A stretch of DNA of 64,000 nucleotides, from positions 153,088,858 to 153,152,857 of the forward strand of contig NC_084794.1 of assembly GCF_963169125.1 (NCBI RefSeq), written 5' to 3'. Source of the DNA: Humulus lupulus (lineage: Eukaryota; Streptophyta; Magnoliopsida; Rosales; Cannabaceae). The translations under genes and the position numbers were made by a program. The number at the start of each line of letters is the position of its first letter. The first letter of the stretch is position 1. Shown one piece after another: positions 47,647 to 58,105 of the stretch. The notes beneath the pieces were generated by a model that saw only the letters and a list, made by a program, of their open reading frames with translations, made no database searches and was not told the DNA's origin.

Positions 47647-49051
47647 GTTCAACTGCCTCTTGGAAATTATCATGTGAGAGTTGAGGTAGCCATTCAAGAA
47701 AACGCTAGTTTACCGCATCTTCTTACAATGGAAGGTTATACATTGGTTGGACAAGCAGCCAGGTACGATGTTGGATGGCCACAGCATTGGGTCCTTACTA
47801 ATCAAAAAATGAAAGAGCCACTTGCGTTCTCTACTCAACAACCAAGACAATCAAAGAAAAGAATAGAAGCATTGACACAGAAGCGTACAGAAGTGCCTAT
47901 GACAAGAATGTTGAAGTTTTTTGGTGAAGTTTATTAATAAATGGAAATCTGATCACGTGGTAGAAATTCCAATTGTAGAAAGGGTATATGGATTCCAAAT
48001 TATCACTCAGTTAGGGAAAGATGATATCCTCCACTTTTGCAACTATGAGATGATTGGACAGACTGAGCTAGCATTATATATGAGGTACAATGGTGTTTAT
48101 AATATTTTAGTTTATTTAGTGTAACTTGAAATTCAATAGTTTATTGACATTTAATTAAATGTAGCTTGCTTGATTATTTAGTGCAAACGAAGGGGTTGAA
48201 CTTCATGTACACTTTCATGCATCCCGCTTTAGTGTCCACTAATGCAGGAACCAATGAAGCACGTGCTAAAAATCTCTTCGATCGGTTTCTACAGATGGAG
48301 CTAGAGACACAGTTTCTAATTTGTCCTTGGAACAACAAGTAAGTCAACATAATTTTATATTCATATATTTTGTTTATTGATAAATATCTTACACAAATTT
48401 TTTTGGTTGTAGCTATCATTGGATGTTAGTATTAATTTAGCCACACAGTCATTCAATAACTTTTTTGGATCCTGTAAACTCACGTTTTCGTCTGGAAATC
48501 AAGGAGATAACTATCATGTAAGTTTTACATTTTAATTAATTAGTTTATGATTTCATTTCAAACTCATATTTGGGTAAATATTAATATTTTGTGCAGGGCA
48601 ATGGATCAATATGATACACACCGAAGACAAAAAGAATCCATCAATCTAAAAGTTTGTGTTCCTAAGGTAAGTAAATTATATTACTTATCGTATTAAAGTT
48701 TTTGACATATTTTTATTATAATGACTTGCTAAATATAATACTTAAATTTGGATAACAATGTTGTAATAGTGTCGAAACCAAACTAGGCCAACCAAGTGTG
48801 GCTTTTACATTATGAAGTTTGCTAGAGAGTTGATTTCACAGCCTAGACCAAAGACTTACTTCAAAAATGAGGTATTGTTTTACCTTTTAATTTTAATTTA
48901 AACTATCGCTCATGATTTTGTTTGGATGATTTCTAACTTATTAGTTTAAATATTTTCTAATTAATTTACGAATACGGCACCATATTCGACTCACGCAATC
49001 AACGAGATACGGGATGAGTGGACTGAATCAATTATGACGTATCTCAGATAG
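47647..49051 (+). pseudogene. CACTA-A second gene, 3' part with C48 (Ulp1-like) peptidase
   Basis: The frame resumes after the Tekay element with PLGNYHVRVEVAI, completing the DUF8039-like region. A C48 cysteine-peptidase-like domain follows in several exons: LHFCNYEMIGQTEL, then FMYTFMHPALVST and FLICPWNN. After a GTAAGT...TTGTAG intron comes YHWMLVLI with the catalytic His (48417), and then FLDPVNSR with the Asp (48468). Two introns later comes NQTRPTKCGFYIMKF with the Cys (48797), and the end is TYLR-stop at about 49051. The His-Asp-Cys set survives, but TAG at 48438-48440 and frame breaks near 47935 disable it. Ulp1-like domains cleave SUMO-type linkages; their role in CACTA elements is not settled. 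Confidence 0.8.
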
Positions 49052-49389
49052 CAAATGAGCAAGTTGGTGAGGAAATTTTAGTTTAAGTATGTTTAATACT
49101 TAAAAATTTAGAACACAAGAGTACCTATATACATAGATTAACTTTAAAATATGAATTACTTTTGTAGATTTGATCACAAATGTTAACTTTAGATAAATGT
49201 TTAAAAAATTTATACTGTTATTTTTCTGTTTATGCTGTTGTTTTTCTATTTCTGCTACTATTTTTCTGTTTCTGCTACTTTTTTTTTTTATCAAAATAGG
49301 TCAAGGAAATTGGCATAAACATTTGCAATTTCCCTGGTTAATACTTTATGTGACAGTTCCCAACTGACGCAAAAAAAAACTTGTTTTTA
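49052..49389. other. CACTA-A 3' non-coding region
   Basis: AT-rich sequence between the end of the peptidase gene and the right subterminal repeats. It includes a short run of TTTCTGTTTxTGCTxxT repeats (49219-49280). I see no gene. Confidence 0.5.
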
Positions 49390-49598
49390 ACATTTGTGGC
49401 AGTTCCCCACTAACGCAAACCAGGCTGGCATTTGCGTTAGTGGGGCACTGCCACAAATGTCAAATTTGTGAAAGTTCCCCATTGACGCAAATGTCAGCCT
49501 AGTTTGCGTCATGGGATTCTGCGTCACATATAAAATTGACACAAAAACTCAATTGTGGCTATTAGAAACTGGCGCAAATGACATTTTTTGTAGTAGTG
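49390..49598. repeat. CACTA-A right subterminal repeats
   Basis: A 30-bp inverted repeat with one mismatch (arms 49390-49419 and 49431-49460, loop 11 bases) is built on CATTTGTGGCAGT and CCCCACTAACGCAAA. Further copies of TTGCGTCA and GACGCAAATG follow to the terminus TTTTTTGTAGTAGTG. The motifs match those at the left end (TTGCGTCAG), as expected for transposase-binding arrays. Confidence 0.75.
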
Positions 49599-49601
49599 AT
49601 A

Positions 49602-49674
49602 GTTGTAAATCTTTGATTTAGAAGAATATTTAGACAATGAAGAAGGTAAGAATCTTTAAAATGAAGTTTGTGTT
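49602..49674. other. 73-bp remnant between CACTA-A and Tat-2
   Basis: This short segment (GTTGTAAATC ... GAAGAAGGTAAG ... AAGTTT) is neither CACTA-A nor Tat-2. It is best read as CACTA-B host sequence left between the two insertions. GAAGAAGGTAAG would fit an exon end with a splice donor, but it is too short to assign. Confidence 0.35.
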
Positions 49675-52124
49675 TGTTGAACCTGATTTTGGTCAACTGA
49701 CACGGAGTCAAAATACGCTTGACGTGGATGAATGCGTTGAAAAGAACATGATGACAAAAATAATAAGAACACGATGTTTTATACTGGTTCGGCCCCAAGA
49801 TCTGGTAATAACCTGTAGGAGCTTAAAATTTAAATCTAGATGCATGCTTCCTATTATTTTTCCAAACACATAATATAAACATAGAATAACATGACATACA
49901 TATGAACATTAGATTCGTAAATTAACATAAACACAATGATATAGAAACTTACGAATACACAGCGGAACTGGAACAACTCCTTCCTTCAATCTCTCTAACT
50001 CTTGATTCCTTTCTGTAGCAGAGTATTATCAAGAGATTGAACTAGATCAGCAACACAGTCTTCCTCACCAAGCCTTTGATCAATCTAGAACTAGTGTGGG
50101 CTGGTTCTCAACACATGAGAGAGATCTAGAAAAGAAGAAGAGAAAGTGGCTAAGAAAGGATTAGAGTGTCTAGGTTTTCACTTACCCAATGAATTAACTG
50201 AGACTGACTTATGAAAACCCTAGATATCATATTCCTTATATAGACAACTTAATGGGCTTTATTTAAATTTAAATTTAAATTTAAATTTTGAATTAATTAA
50301 ACTAATAAACAAAAAGATAAAAGCCTTGGGCTCCCACAAATGGACTTGGGCCCAATACTTTTATTTTTGAATTTAAATCCCAATTGGGCCTAAATTCAAA
50401 ACCTTTTATTTATTTATTTATTTTAATTAATTAACTAAATCCTTATTCAAATTAACTAATTATAATTTGAAACTTGATTTAATTTTTATTTATTTATATT
50501 GACACAAATTTATCAATATTAATAAATTTACCCAAAGATTCTCTTTTATTCTCTAAATCTCATATCTCTATAAATTTTCCAAAATTGACCTAGTCAACTT
50601 TAAAAAAATCCTAATTGATAATTAAATCAATTAATTGAGACATTCTAGATGATTTACTCAAAGGTGATGCGGGGACCATGGATCCATGAAATCAAGCTCC
50701 AATAAGTTACCGTGAATTTATTTATGAATAATTTCACTACCTTATTAATTCCTCGTGACTCAACTATAGACTTGGAATTGAACTCTTGAATTCATAGAAC
50801 GTATTTTCCAAAGCATAAATATGTTATCCATTGTTATAACCATTACAGTTAGTCAATCCTCTATCAATGACTTACTAACAAGCTGGGTGAAAATTACCGT
50901 TTTACCCCTCATCAGTATTTTATCCTTAACTCCCACTAAGTTCCTTATAAATGATATTTCCGTGAACTTAATCACAGAAATGAGATCTCAATCATTTAAC
51001 CTTTTGAACAAAGCAATTAAGGAAATCATCTTTTCACTTCTCATACAGAAGTTATAGATTTCATATCTATGAATAATACTCCCACTCAATTTCATTACTA
51101 AATCTCCAAGATGTAAGTATGGGCTAGACCGTAGGGTAAGCTGGTAACGAACAAGTCAAAAGATTTAAATAATATAATTAGCAGAATATTATCACTCAGA
51201 ATTAAGATCGACTTAACCTATGGTCAACGTTGTGATATTGATTAGATTTGATAACAGCGATACTTATTTATCAATCAATAATCAATATCGGTCCTAGTCC
51301 GATGTAACCAAATACATCCGATCATATCTACTTGGTCAATGCCTTGGACAAGACATCACACTCCTAATGTGTAAGCAGATCATATCGTAGATTTCCTAAT
51401 CAGTGAAAATCCAATGCACTGATCTAATCTAGGACTCGTTCTTTTTGAACATATAATTACAACTATAATCCACTGTGACCAAGTCACTATAATTGTAACT
51501 ATCCATATGCTCAGGATTTTATGAATGTTTGTATTAATTGAATAAACATGTAATAAAACAAGCGAACAATGCAATTGAATAAACAAAACGATTTCTACTT
51601 CTTTTATTGATAATAATAACGTGTTACATAAGAAATATGGTTTTATTAAGGGCATAAAACCCAACATAACCTACGTCCACTTAGATTGTTATTGATGTGA
51701 GAATCAAAGGAGTGATCAAAGAACTAGGGTTCAATGAGTTTCACTGGCCTCTGAAGAACAATACAATATCTCAGATAGGGTTACTCTAGTCTCCAATAAT
51801 TTGAAAGCCAAAAGTCCTCTTCCTTGAGCTATCTTTCTCTATTTATAGACTCAAGGGGGATTACATGAATTAGTTACAGATATTCTTTCCTAAATAATCG
51901 GATACTCAGGAGATTGTGGGAGTCAATTTCGGGATTTACAAAGATCTTTATTGGAACATCATGTTGCATGCGGAACCATCGACCAGACTGGTCGCAGGTA
52001 AGACTAGGTCGCCTACTGCTTATAATGTGTCTTCTGGTCGATACCCTAGCAGAGTTCCTTCAAGTGTCAGCCACGTGTCCAGGAATCACTTGCCACGTCA
52101 TCAATGCCAGTTTTTTGGATAACA
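49675..52124 (-). repeat. Tat-2 3' LTR, interrupted
   Basis: The pieces 49675-49813 and 51672-52124 together equal the 592-bp 5' LTR (TGTTGAACCTG ... GGATAACA in plus view). The gap is a copia-type solo LTR plus one copy of its TAACC duplication. CTATAAATAG at 51847-51838 (minus strand) is the LTR TATA box. Confidence 0.92.
49814..51666 (-). mobile_element. Copia-type solo LTR inside the Tat-2 3' LTR
   Basis: In plus view it runs from TGTAGGAGC to GCATAAAACCCAACA, flanked by TAACC at 49809-49813 and 51667-51671. On the minus strand it begins TGTTGGGTTTTATGCCC, like 35907-37759, and is also 1,853 bp long. The two copies are the same family in opposite orientations, clearly diverged in sequence (for instance in the last 150 bp). 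It has no coding capacity. Confidence 0.88.
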
Positions 52125-52140
52125 TTTGCCCCCGAAGTTT
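52125..52140 (-). promoter_or_regulatory. Tat-2 polypurine tract
   Basis: The minus strand reads AAACTTCGGGGGCAAA next to the 3' LTR. Its GGGGGCAAA end is shared with Tat-1. Confidence 0.75.
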
Positions 52141-52358
52141 ATTTATTATGAGCAATAAATAAACTTTTGAGGAAACGACCCTTCGGTGACCCCACCATAC
52201 GTGTCAGAACCCTTCGTGTGTTCTTGGAAAAAGCAACCTACTCTTGTCTAATCATGTCTTTTTGCTTCCCCAGTAATAATTCGACGGCTATCTCGCTTCC
52301 CCATACTTCGAAAAAGGGGAAACTGATGATTACTCCCTTTTAATGCCACAGACAAACT

Positions 52359-52367
52359 TATATATAA
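52359..52367 (+). promoter_or_regulatory. Putative TATA box of the Tat-2 antisense gene
   Basis: TATATATAA lies about 170 bases before the predicted 5'UTR donor (52538), in sequence outside the LTR. It suggests that the gene has its own promoter instead of using the LTR. This is an inference from position and consensus. Confidence 0.5.
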
Positions 52368-52537
52368 CATCTCCGAAGTTCCTTTTTTCTTTTTACACAC
52401 GCCATTGTCCTTTCAAGAAACCCTAAAACCAGAGCTTCCATCTTCTTCCAGAGACTGTTCTTCTACGTTTTCAAGACTCAGCCCGAGAGTTCCCTGATCT
52501 CTGAAAATCCTTACCAATCTCCACGACCTTCTTTCTG

Positions 52538-52958
52538 GTAAGTCTTCGAATCTTTATGTTTCGTATTATTGTAATGCATGTTCCTGTATGTTTTACTGTT
52601 GAGTTTATCTACTTCTGTGTTGAGATGCTTGTCAGTAGAATGCCTTGTGGGTGAATAAAGTTACGATTTAGTTTGATAGTTGGGATCATATTTTTTAGGA
52701 TGTAAACTCGAAGTAAAAATTCGATTTTTAGGCCAGCTGAAAAATAGGTTTTTCCCGCCCTAAGGGGAGTTGAAAAAGCTTTTATGAAAAACTTTTTGCT
52801 TTCACCCTTTGATCTGTTTCTCAAACTGTTCGTGTGAAATTTTTTTAGCTTTTGTTAGAATGCTGCTGTATAAAAGCTTAACTTTTATACTCGAACAACG
52901 TTATTCTAAAAAGCCTTAAAAAATTTCTATCCTCACCTCCCCATTCTTCTGTTTGCAG
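52538..52958 (+). other. Predicted 5'UTR intron of the Tat-2 antisense gene
   Basis: The donor is CTG|GTAAGT and the acceptor is TCTGTTTGCAG, after a pyrimidine-rich stretch. The exon resumes 6 bases before ATG 52965. The position matches that predicted in Tat-1. Confidence 0.55.
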
Positions 52959-52964
52959 ACTTTA

Positions 52965-55604
52965 ATGCCAGATTTGTGGGGAGGTGAACGGCCCATCAAC
53001 GACGATCTCCTTGCCCAGCTGCTCGAAGGCGAAGAACAACCGACCGAAAGAATTTACGAGATCCCTTTCTCACGATCTTCTCCTAGACTTCGCCCATCTC
53101 CTCCTCAAATGGCCCATTCTAAATCCTTAGGCAAGAAAAGGCCCGACTCCGAAGATAGCCCAAACTCTCCTACCCAGCCTGATTCACGGGCTAGGGTTCC
53201 CTCGACTAGCGGTCGAGAAAATCCTGTTCCTGACCCTAATATCCAAACTAGAGCCCGCCCTCGCCATCAAAATCTGCCTGATGTCGAGTGGTATCTCTCC
53301 CCGACCAGCCAAGTGACTCCTCGGATGCTTGCCAACTACCTTAGGAAGTATCCTCTCACAGGGGTCAATCTCAAGATCCCTGCTGCAGACCAAAGGGCTA
53401 ACCTTCCCGAAGGTGTTTACAGTGCTTGGTCTCGGTATCACATAGAGGCGGGGGTTACCCTACCTCTATATCCTTTTTATCAGGGGGTGGCCAACTATTT
53501 TGGTGTCGCCCCCTTCCAAATTACTCCGAATGGATATAGAATGCTAGCCGCACTCTATATCCTGTACAAACTTAAAAAATGGCCAGAACCTACCCCACAT
53601 GAGGTCAATTATCTCTTCGACCTCAAGTCCAACCCTCAACAGTATGGGACGGGCTTCTTCCATCTTTGTCACCAGGAGACCAACCGGACGTTCCTAAGTG
53701 ACACCACGCACATATCCAACGTGGGGCAGCACAGCAAGGAGTACTTCCTTACTCCGGACATGACCAGCAACAACCTGGCCTTCGCCCGAGGAGGTAAGTG
53801 TTGTTTTCACTGGTCGATACATTTCATCAGCAATAATTCCTTCATCTTTCTTAAAATATACTTTGTCTTTCAGGCCCATGGTTACTCCCGACCCCAACAC
53901 CAGACATGGTGTTGAGGTCCACCGCACTAGCCAGGATGACAGACGCAGAAAAAAGCGTCAAGTCCCTGGTTACTGATGAAAATTTGAGGCTATCTGGCCT
54001 CCTGGCTCCTCGCCATGAAACAAGAGGACCCGTGGTTGCTGATGCCACTGCCGAGAGGGTTCCCGAGCAGCAACCCCCTGCGTCCCCTGCGCAAAGGAGG
54101 CCGACGGGGGTTACAATCAGGGAACCCACGGGCAATCCTTCCGCAGAAAGGCCTTCTGCACCCCAGGGCAAGGGGAAACAAAAGGCAAAACAGCCGGTTG
54201 TGGACTTGGGGGAATCCTCTGATGAAAACGGTACAGTTATTTTGCTTTTAAATAGCTTGCCAATTCCCTGTCACTTGTTTGACGGGGAGGGCAACTTTAC
54301 GTATACTCCAAATCTAGGGCCAGACTTCTTCGTGCCAGATAGTGAGTGTGTGACTAATAGAGTCAATAGTATAGCGACCAGTAGTTGTAGCTCGGGTATT
54401 AAACTTTGTGACCTCTTTTCTTTTTTATAAAGAGTTTTTACCTGCCTTTATCTTATCATTTGCATATGTTTACTTGTGTGCAGATATGGCCACTCCCAAC
54501 GTCTACGATTTGTACCAGACCGAGGAGGAAGTAGAAGTTCCTCTGGTTCGGCGAAAGACATCCAGGAGGCATAACGGCGAATCGAGCTAAGCACCTCTTG
54601 CCAAGAAGAGTCAAACAGAAGATCCTCCCAAGGATGCGCCAACTGGGAAAACTTCTGCCCAGCCTTCGGCTCCTGTCAAGAAGGAAACCCCGCCTGCGAT
54701 GACGAACCCTCAACCTGTAGCTGCCAAAGAACAGACCTAGCGGGACGAAGCCCTCGGGGCCAAACTCTCGAACCGCGCCCTGCGAGCAGCCAAGGACCGC
54801 CTTGCACACATCGTGAGGTACGACCGCTGCAAGGATGCAATGGCTGAGGCAGAGAATATAGGGGTCGACAAAATTCTGAACAGGGCCCTAAATGAAATGG
54901 CCAGCATAAGTACTTATTTTCTCTTTGGCCTTAGTCTTTTATTCTTTGCAACAGGCTCTAACTTTATCCTTTGTCCACAGGCTTTGCTGACTGCAACTGC
55001 TGCTCGCACCCGTTCCCAATCTACCATCGACCAGGCTCGGGCAAAAGCCATCGAGAGGTACCAGGCGAAAGGTGCTGAGGAGCTCCAAGCTGCAGAAGCC
55101 AGGCATGCGGGGGAGTTGGATGCGGTTACCCAGCAGAGGGATGCTGCGGTGGCAAAGCTGGCGGAGGTCGAAGCCTCGAAGGTGGCTTTGAGGAAGCAGA
55201 GGGAGGAGTACCAGGAGGCCAGCCGAGTCCAATATCGGGAATGCAAGAGACTCAAAGAGGAGAATCTTGCAAAGGATAAGGCCGTGGCTGATCTTGAGAG
55301 CCAGATAGAGCAGCTAAAGCTTGACAACTCCAAGAATCTGGAAAGGTATAAGAATGCGACGCTTCGGTGTTTCTATAACTTTTGGAAACTCAACCAGGGC
55401 GCTAACTTCGACTACCTTTCAGAGGATATCAGGAATGCTGAACTGGCCTGCTGCACTGCTCGATTGGCCGAAGAAGAGGAAAGAGCAAGGACCCCCACTT
55501 CCCCAAGCATCCAGCCGGCCGCTGGCACAGAGGAAGGAGGAGTTGTTGAGGATGAGGCCAACCTGACTGCTGAGCAAGACCCTCCTGCTCCTACTGCTCC
55601 TTAA
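52965..55604 (+). CDS. Tat-2 antisense gene: PF04195-like protein with coiled coil, multi-exon
   Basis: Start ATG 52965 (MPDLWGG). Exon 1 (to 53793) has a Pro/Ser-rich N-terminus, then a PF04195-like domain: VTPRMLANYLRKYPLTGVNL, VTLPLYPFYQGVANYFGVAP, NGYRMLAALYILYK. An intron 53794-53873 (GTAAGT...TTTCAG) joins phase-1 exons. Exon 2 ends at 54341, where intron 54342-54483 (GTGAGT...GTGCAG) leads to MATPNVYDLYQTEEE. A last intron around 54907-54980 is uncertain, since its frame stays open. The end is a long Ala/Glu/Arg coiled coil with CFYNFWKLNQGANFDYLSED, stop 55602. TAG at 54738 (and one after GESS at 54588) breaks exon 3. It is homologous to the Tat-1 gene at 13789-16321. The role is unknown. 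Confidence 0.75.
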
Positions 55605-56299
55605 ACTTATTTTTTATTTTTCTTCAATTACACGACCCACGGGTCGTGATGTAAAGACTATCTCTTTTTTTTCTTTTGGATTTGTTGCACGGGCAGCAAA
55701 CTTTCCTTTTCTTTGAACAGTTACATCCAAGCAGTGATGCTTGCAGTGTAAAAGATTGCATTATAATGTTATAATATTTTCATTTACTATAACATCTGTC
55801 TGTGTGACCGAACTTAGCATAGTACTTTGGTTTGATTTAACAAAATATGAATTTTGAAAAATACTCTAAGTACCCTAGCATGCTTTCACTTATTTTGTTC
55901 ATGTGTTTACATACCTCATGGTACGCTTTGCTATCGATATGCCTTATATGCCCCCCAAGTGATCGAGGAGCTTTAGGTCCTGGGTCACTTGCCTTGACCA
56001 CGACCTGTTCGAACATTTCTGCTTGGTAGGAAACGTAATATTTGTAATACAGCAAAACAACACACGTAATGAACAAATACTTGTAAAAATAAATTCACAA
56101 AGGTTGGCAAGAATGACTGGCTGCGCACAGTCCCTTATAATCTCGTATTAAAAATGGACTAAACATGTCTTTACGAGTGATCCTAAAAAAAAAGGATCTT
56201 ACATATATAAGCGATTAGCCATACAACGTGGCTAACCCTTTTTGCGAAACTTGTAAAAAAGCAAAATTTAATACAAGCCAGTCCTTTAAAAAGGACTGT
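55605..56299. other. Convergent intergenic region of Tat-2
   Basis: Non-coding sequence between the 3' ends of the antisense gene and of integrase, which face each other. It would hold both 3' ends of transcripts. Unlike Tat-1, I see no CCTGGATACAACCAGG-type repeats here. Confidence 0.5.
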
Positions 56300-57181
56300 T
56301 CACTGATAATACTTGCGCAGGTGTTCTCCATTCCAATAACGTGGAACGAGATCTCCGTTTAGGCGTGCAAGTTTGTAGGTGCCCTGATGAAGGACTTCTT
56401 CAATCTGGTAAGGTCCTTCCCAATTAGGTCTAAGTACTCCAGCAGTGGGGTCGCGGGTATTTAAGAAAACTCTTCGTAGCACCAAGTCACCGACGTTGAA
56501 TTTTCTTTCTTTTACTTTTGAGTTAAAGTACCGGGTGACCTTTTGTTGGTATGCAGCAACTCGGAGTTGGGCTTTCTCCCGTATCTCGTCAATTGAGTCT
56601 AGGGACTCCATCATCAGTTGGCCATTCTGGTCCTGGTCGTATGTTATGCGTCGATGTGAGGGGGGATCTAATTCGACAGGTAACATAGCCTCATAACCGT
56701 AGGCTAAGGAAAATGGGGTATGACCTGTCGCTGTTCGGTGAGATGTTTTATATGACCAGAGGACTTCAGGCAACTGCTCTGGCCATGCTCCTTTAGCGTC
56801 TTCAAGCCTCTTCTTCAGGGTGTCCTTAAGAGTTTTATTCACGGCCTCGACTTGCCCGTTTTCTTGGGGATGCGCAACTGAAGAAAAGCTTTTAATAACT
56901 CCGTGCCTTTCGCAGAAGTCGGTGAACAAGTCGCTGTCAAATTGGGTTCCGTTGTCTGAAACTATCTTTCGGGGCAAACCATACCGGAAAACAATGTTCT
57001 TGATGACAAAGTCAAGAACTTTCTTGGTCGTTATGGTAGCGAGTGGTTCAGCTTCGGCCCATTTGGTGAAGTAATCAACTGCCACGACTGCGTACTTCAC
57101 TCCACCTTTTCCCGTGGGCAGGGATCCAATCAAATCTATCCCCCATACCACAAAAGGCCACGGACTCTGCATCTGTTTCAA
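56300..57181 (-). CDS. Tat-2 integrase, catalytic core and C-terminus, open
   Basis: An uninterrupted frame with the full integrase core. The first D is in WGIDLIGS or VAVDYFTKW, the second is in SDNGTQFDS, and E is in QENGQVEAVNK, 35 residues after the second D as in DD35E integrases. The C-terminal domain continues through NVGDLVLRR and WEGPYQIEE and ends HLRKYYQ. It is cut off from its zinc domain by a TGA just upstream (FSKIP-stop-AAPN, near 57197). The ATG at 57181 is only the first Met after that stop. Confidence 0.85.
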   Translation of the reverse strand: MKQMQSPWPFVVWGIDLIGSLPTGKGGVKYAVVAVDYFTKWAEAEPLATITTKKVLDFVIKNIVFRYGLPRKIVSDNGTQFDSDLFTDFCERHGVIKSFSSVAHPQENGQVEAVNKTLKDTLKKRLEDAKGAWPEQLPEVLWSYKTSHRTATGHTPFSLAYGYEAMLPVELDPPSHRRITYDQDQNGQLMMESLDSIDEIREKAQLRVAAYQQKVTRYFNSKVKERKFNVGDLVLRRVFLNTRDPTAGVLRPNWEGPYQIEEVLHQGTYKLARLNGDLVPRYWNGEHLRKYYQ

Positions 57182-57196
57182 CTCGTTTGGAGCTGC

Positions 57197-57691
57197 TCAT
57201 GGAATTTTGGAGAACCTTTGACATTTATCGCATCTTCGTACAAATTCCATCGAATCCTCGTTCATAGTTGGCCAGAAGTAGCCTTTCCTTAGAATCTTCT
57301 TTACCAAACTCTGCCCCCTAGCGTGATCCCCGCAGAAGCCTTCATGCACCTCTTCCATTAGGTCCTTAGCCTTTTCTGGTGTAACGCATCTGAGTAGTGG
57401 CATTGAATATCCTCTCTGGTACATAACACCATCGACCAGTATGTACCTAGTGGCCTGCCTTTGTAGAGTCCTGGCTTTGTTTCTATCTGCTGGGAGCACA
57501 CCGTTTATCAGATACTCCAACTAAGGTGCCATCCATGTATCCTCCATTCGAATCTCCATACTGGCTTCAACTGCTTGTATGCTTGGCTCACTCAATCTTT
57601 CTACTGGCACAATGTTCAAAGCGTCAGCATCTTTCGCGCTTGCTAGTTTGGCTAAGGCGTCTGCGTTTGAATTCTGATCCCGCAGTATTTG
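57197..57691 (-). pseudogene. Tat-2 integrase N-terminal zinc region and linker, interrupted
   Basis: It encodes the His2Cys2 zinc finger (VHEGFCGDHARG ... RRCDKCQRF) and the linker MPLLRCVTPEKAKDLMEEVH. The linker from aRNase H (NSNADALAKLASA) is interrupted by stops at about 57522 and 57692. All four zinc ligands are present, unlike in Tat-1. Confidence 0.8.
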
Positions 57692-58105
57692 CTAGAGGGT
57701 ATACTTCGTGAACTGGGCTAGCAGGTCTTTAGTCTTATTCAAGTAGGCCACCATTTTTAAGCTTCGCGCTTGATATTCCCCTAGAACTTGATTCACCACC
57801 AGCTGTGAGTCACTGTAAATATCAAGCGTCTTTATGCTCATGTCTTTCGCCATTCTCAATCTAGCGAGGAGTGCTTCGTATTCGGCTTCATTATTTGACG
57901 CGGTGAAGTCGAACCTGATAGCGCAGTGAAATCGATGCCCTTCCGGTGATATCAATATCACTCCCGCTCCTGCGTGGGATTCGTTGGACGACCCATCCGT
58001 GAATAACTTCCACGAAGGAGCTTTCTCTCGCGGCTCAGGCGCACTAGGCGGTTCGCACTGCTCGCTGTCTGGGAGTTTTGTGAACTCTGCCATAAGATCA
58101 GCCAA
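57692..58105 (-). pseudogene. Tat-2 archaeal-type RNase H
   Basis: The extra RNase H typical of Tat elements shows LFTDGSSNESHAGAGV with the first catalytic Asp, SNNEAEYEALL with the Glu, and YSDSQLVVNQV with the second Asp. The last Asp-bearing block lies just past a stop, in 57691-57640. This copy preserves the residues that are mutated to stops in Tat-1. Confidence 0.82.

Larger units (their letters stand above)
29517..49598 (+). mobile_element. CACTA-A: complete, decayed CACTA (En/Spm) DNA transposon
   Basis: The left end is CACTACCACAAAAAA and the right end, complemented, is CACTACTACAAAAAA. The 3-bp duplication is ATA (29514-29516, 49599-49601). Removing the two retroelements it hosts leaves about 8.7 kb. 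The content is standard for plant CACTA elements: subterminal palindromes, a TNP2-like transposase gene, then a second gene with Transposase_24-like, DUF8039-like and C48 peptidase parts. All are on the plus strand and all are interrupted by stops or frameshifts. The element is probably no longer autonomous. Confidence 0.93.

Noticed and set aside
49602..49674. A small host exon ending GAAGAAGGTAAG
   Set aside because: Only 73 bases between two insertions; more simply a remnant of CACTA-B.
51914..52162. 82-codon frame repeated at 62838-63065
   Set aside because: It is LTR sequence of Tat-2 present in both LTRs, so the duplication is explained.
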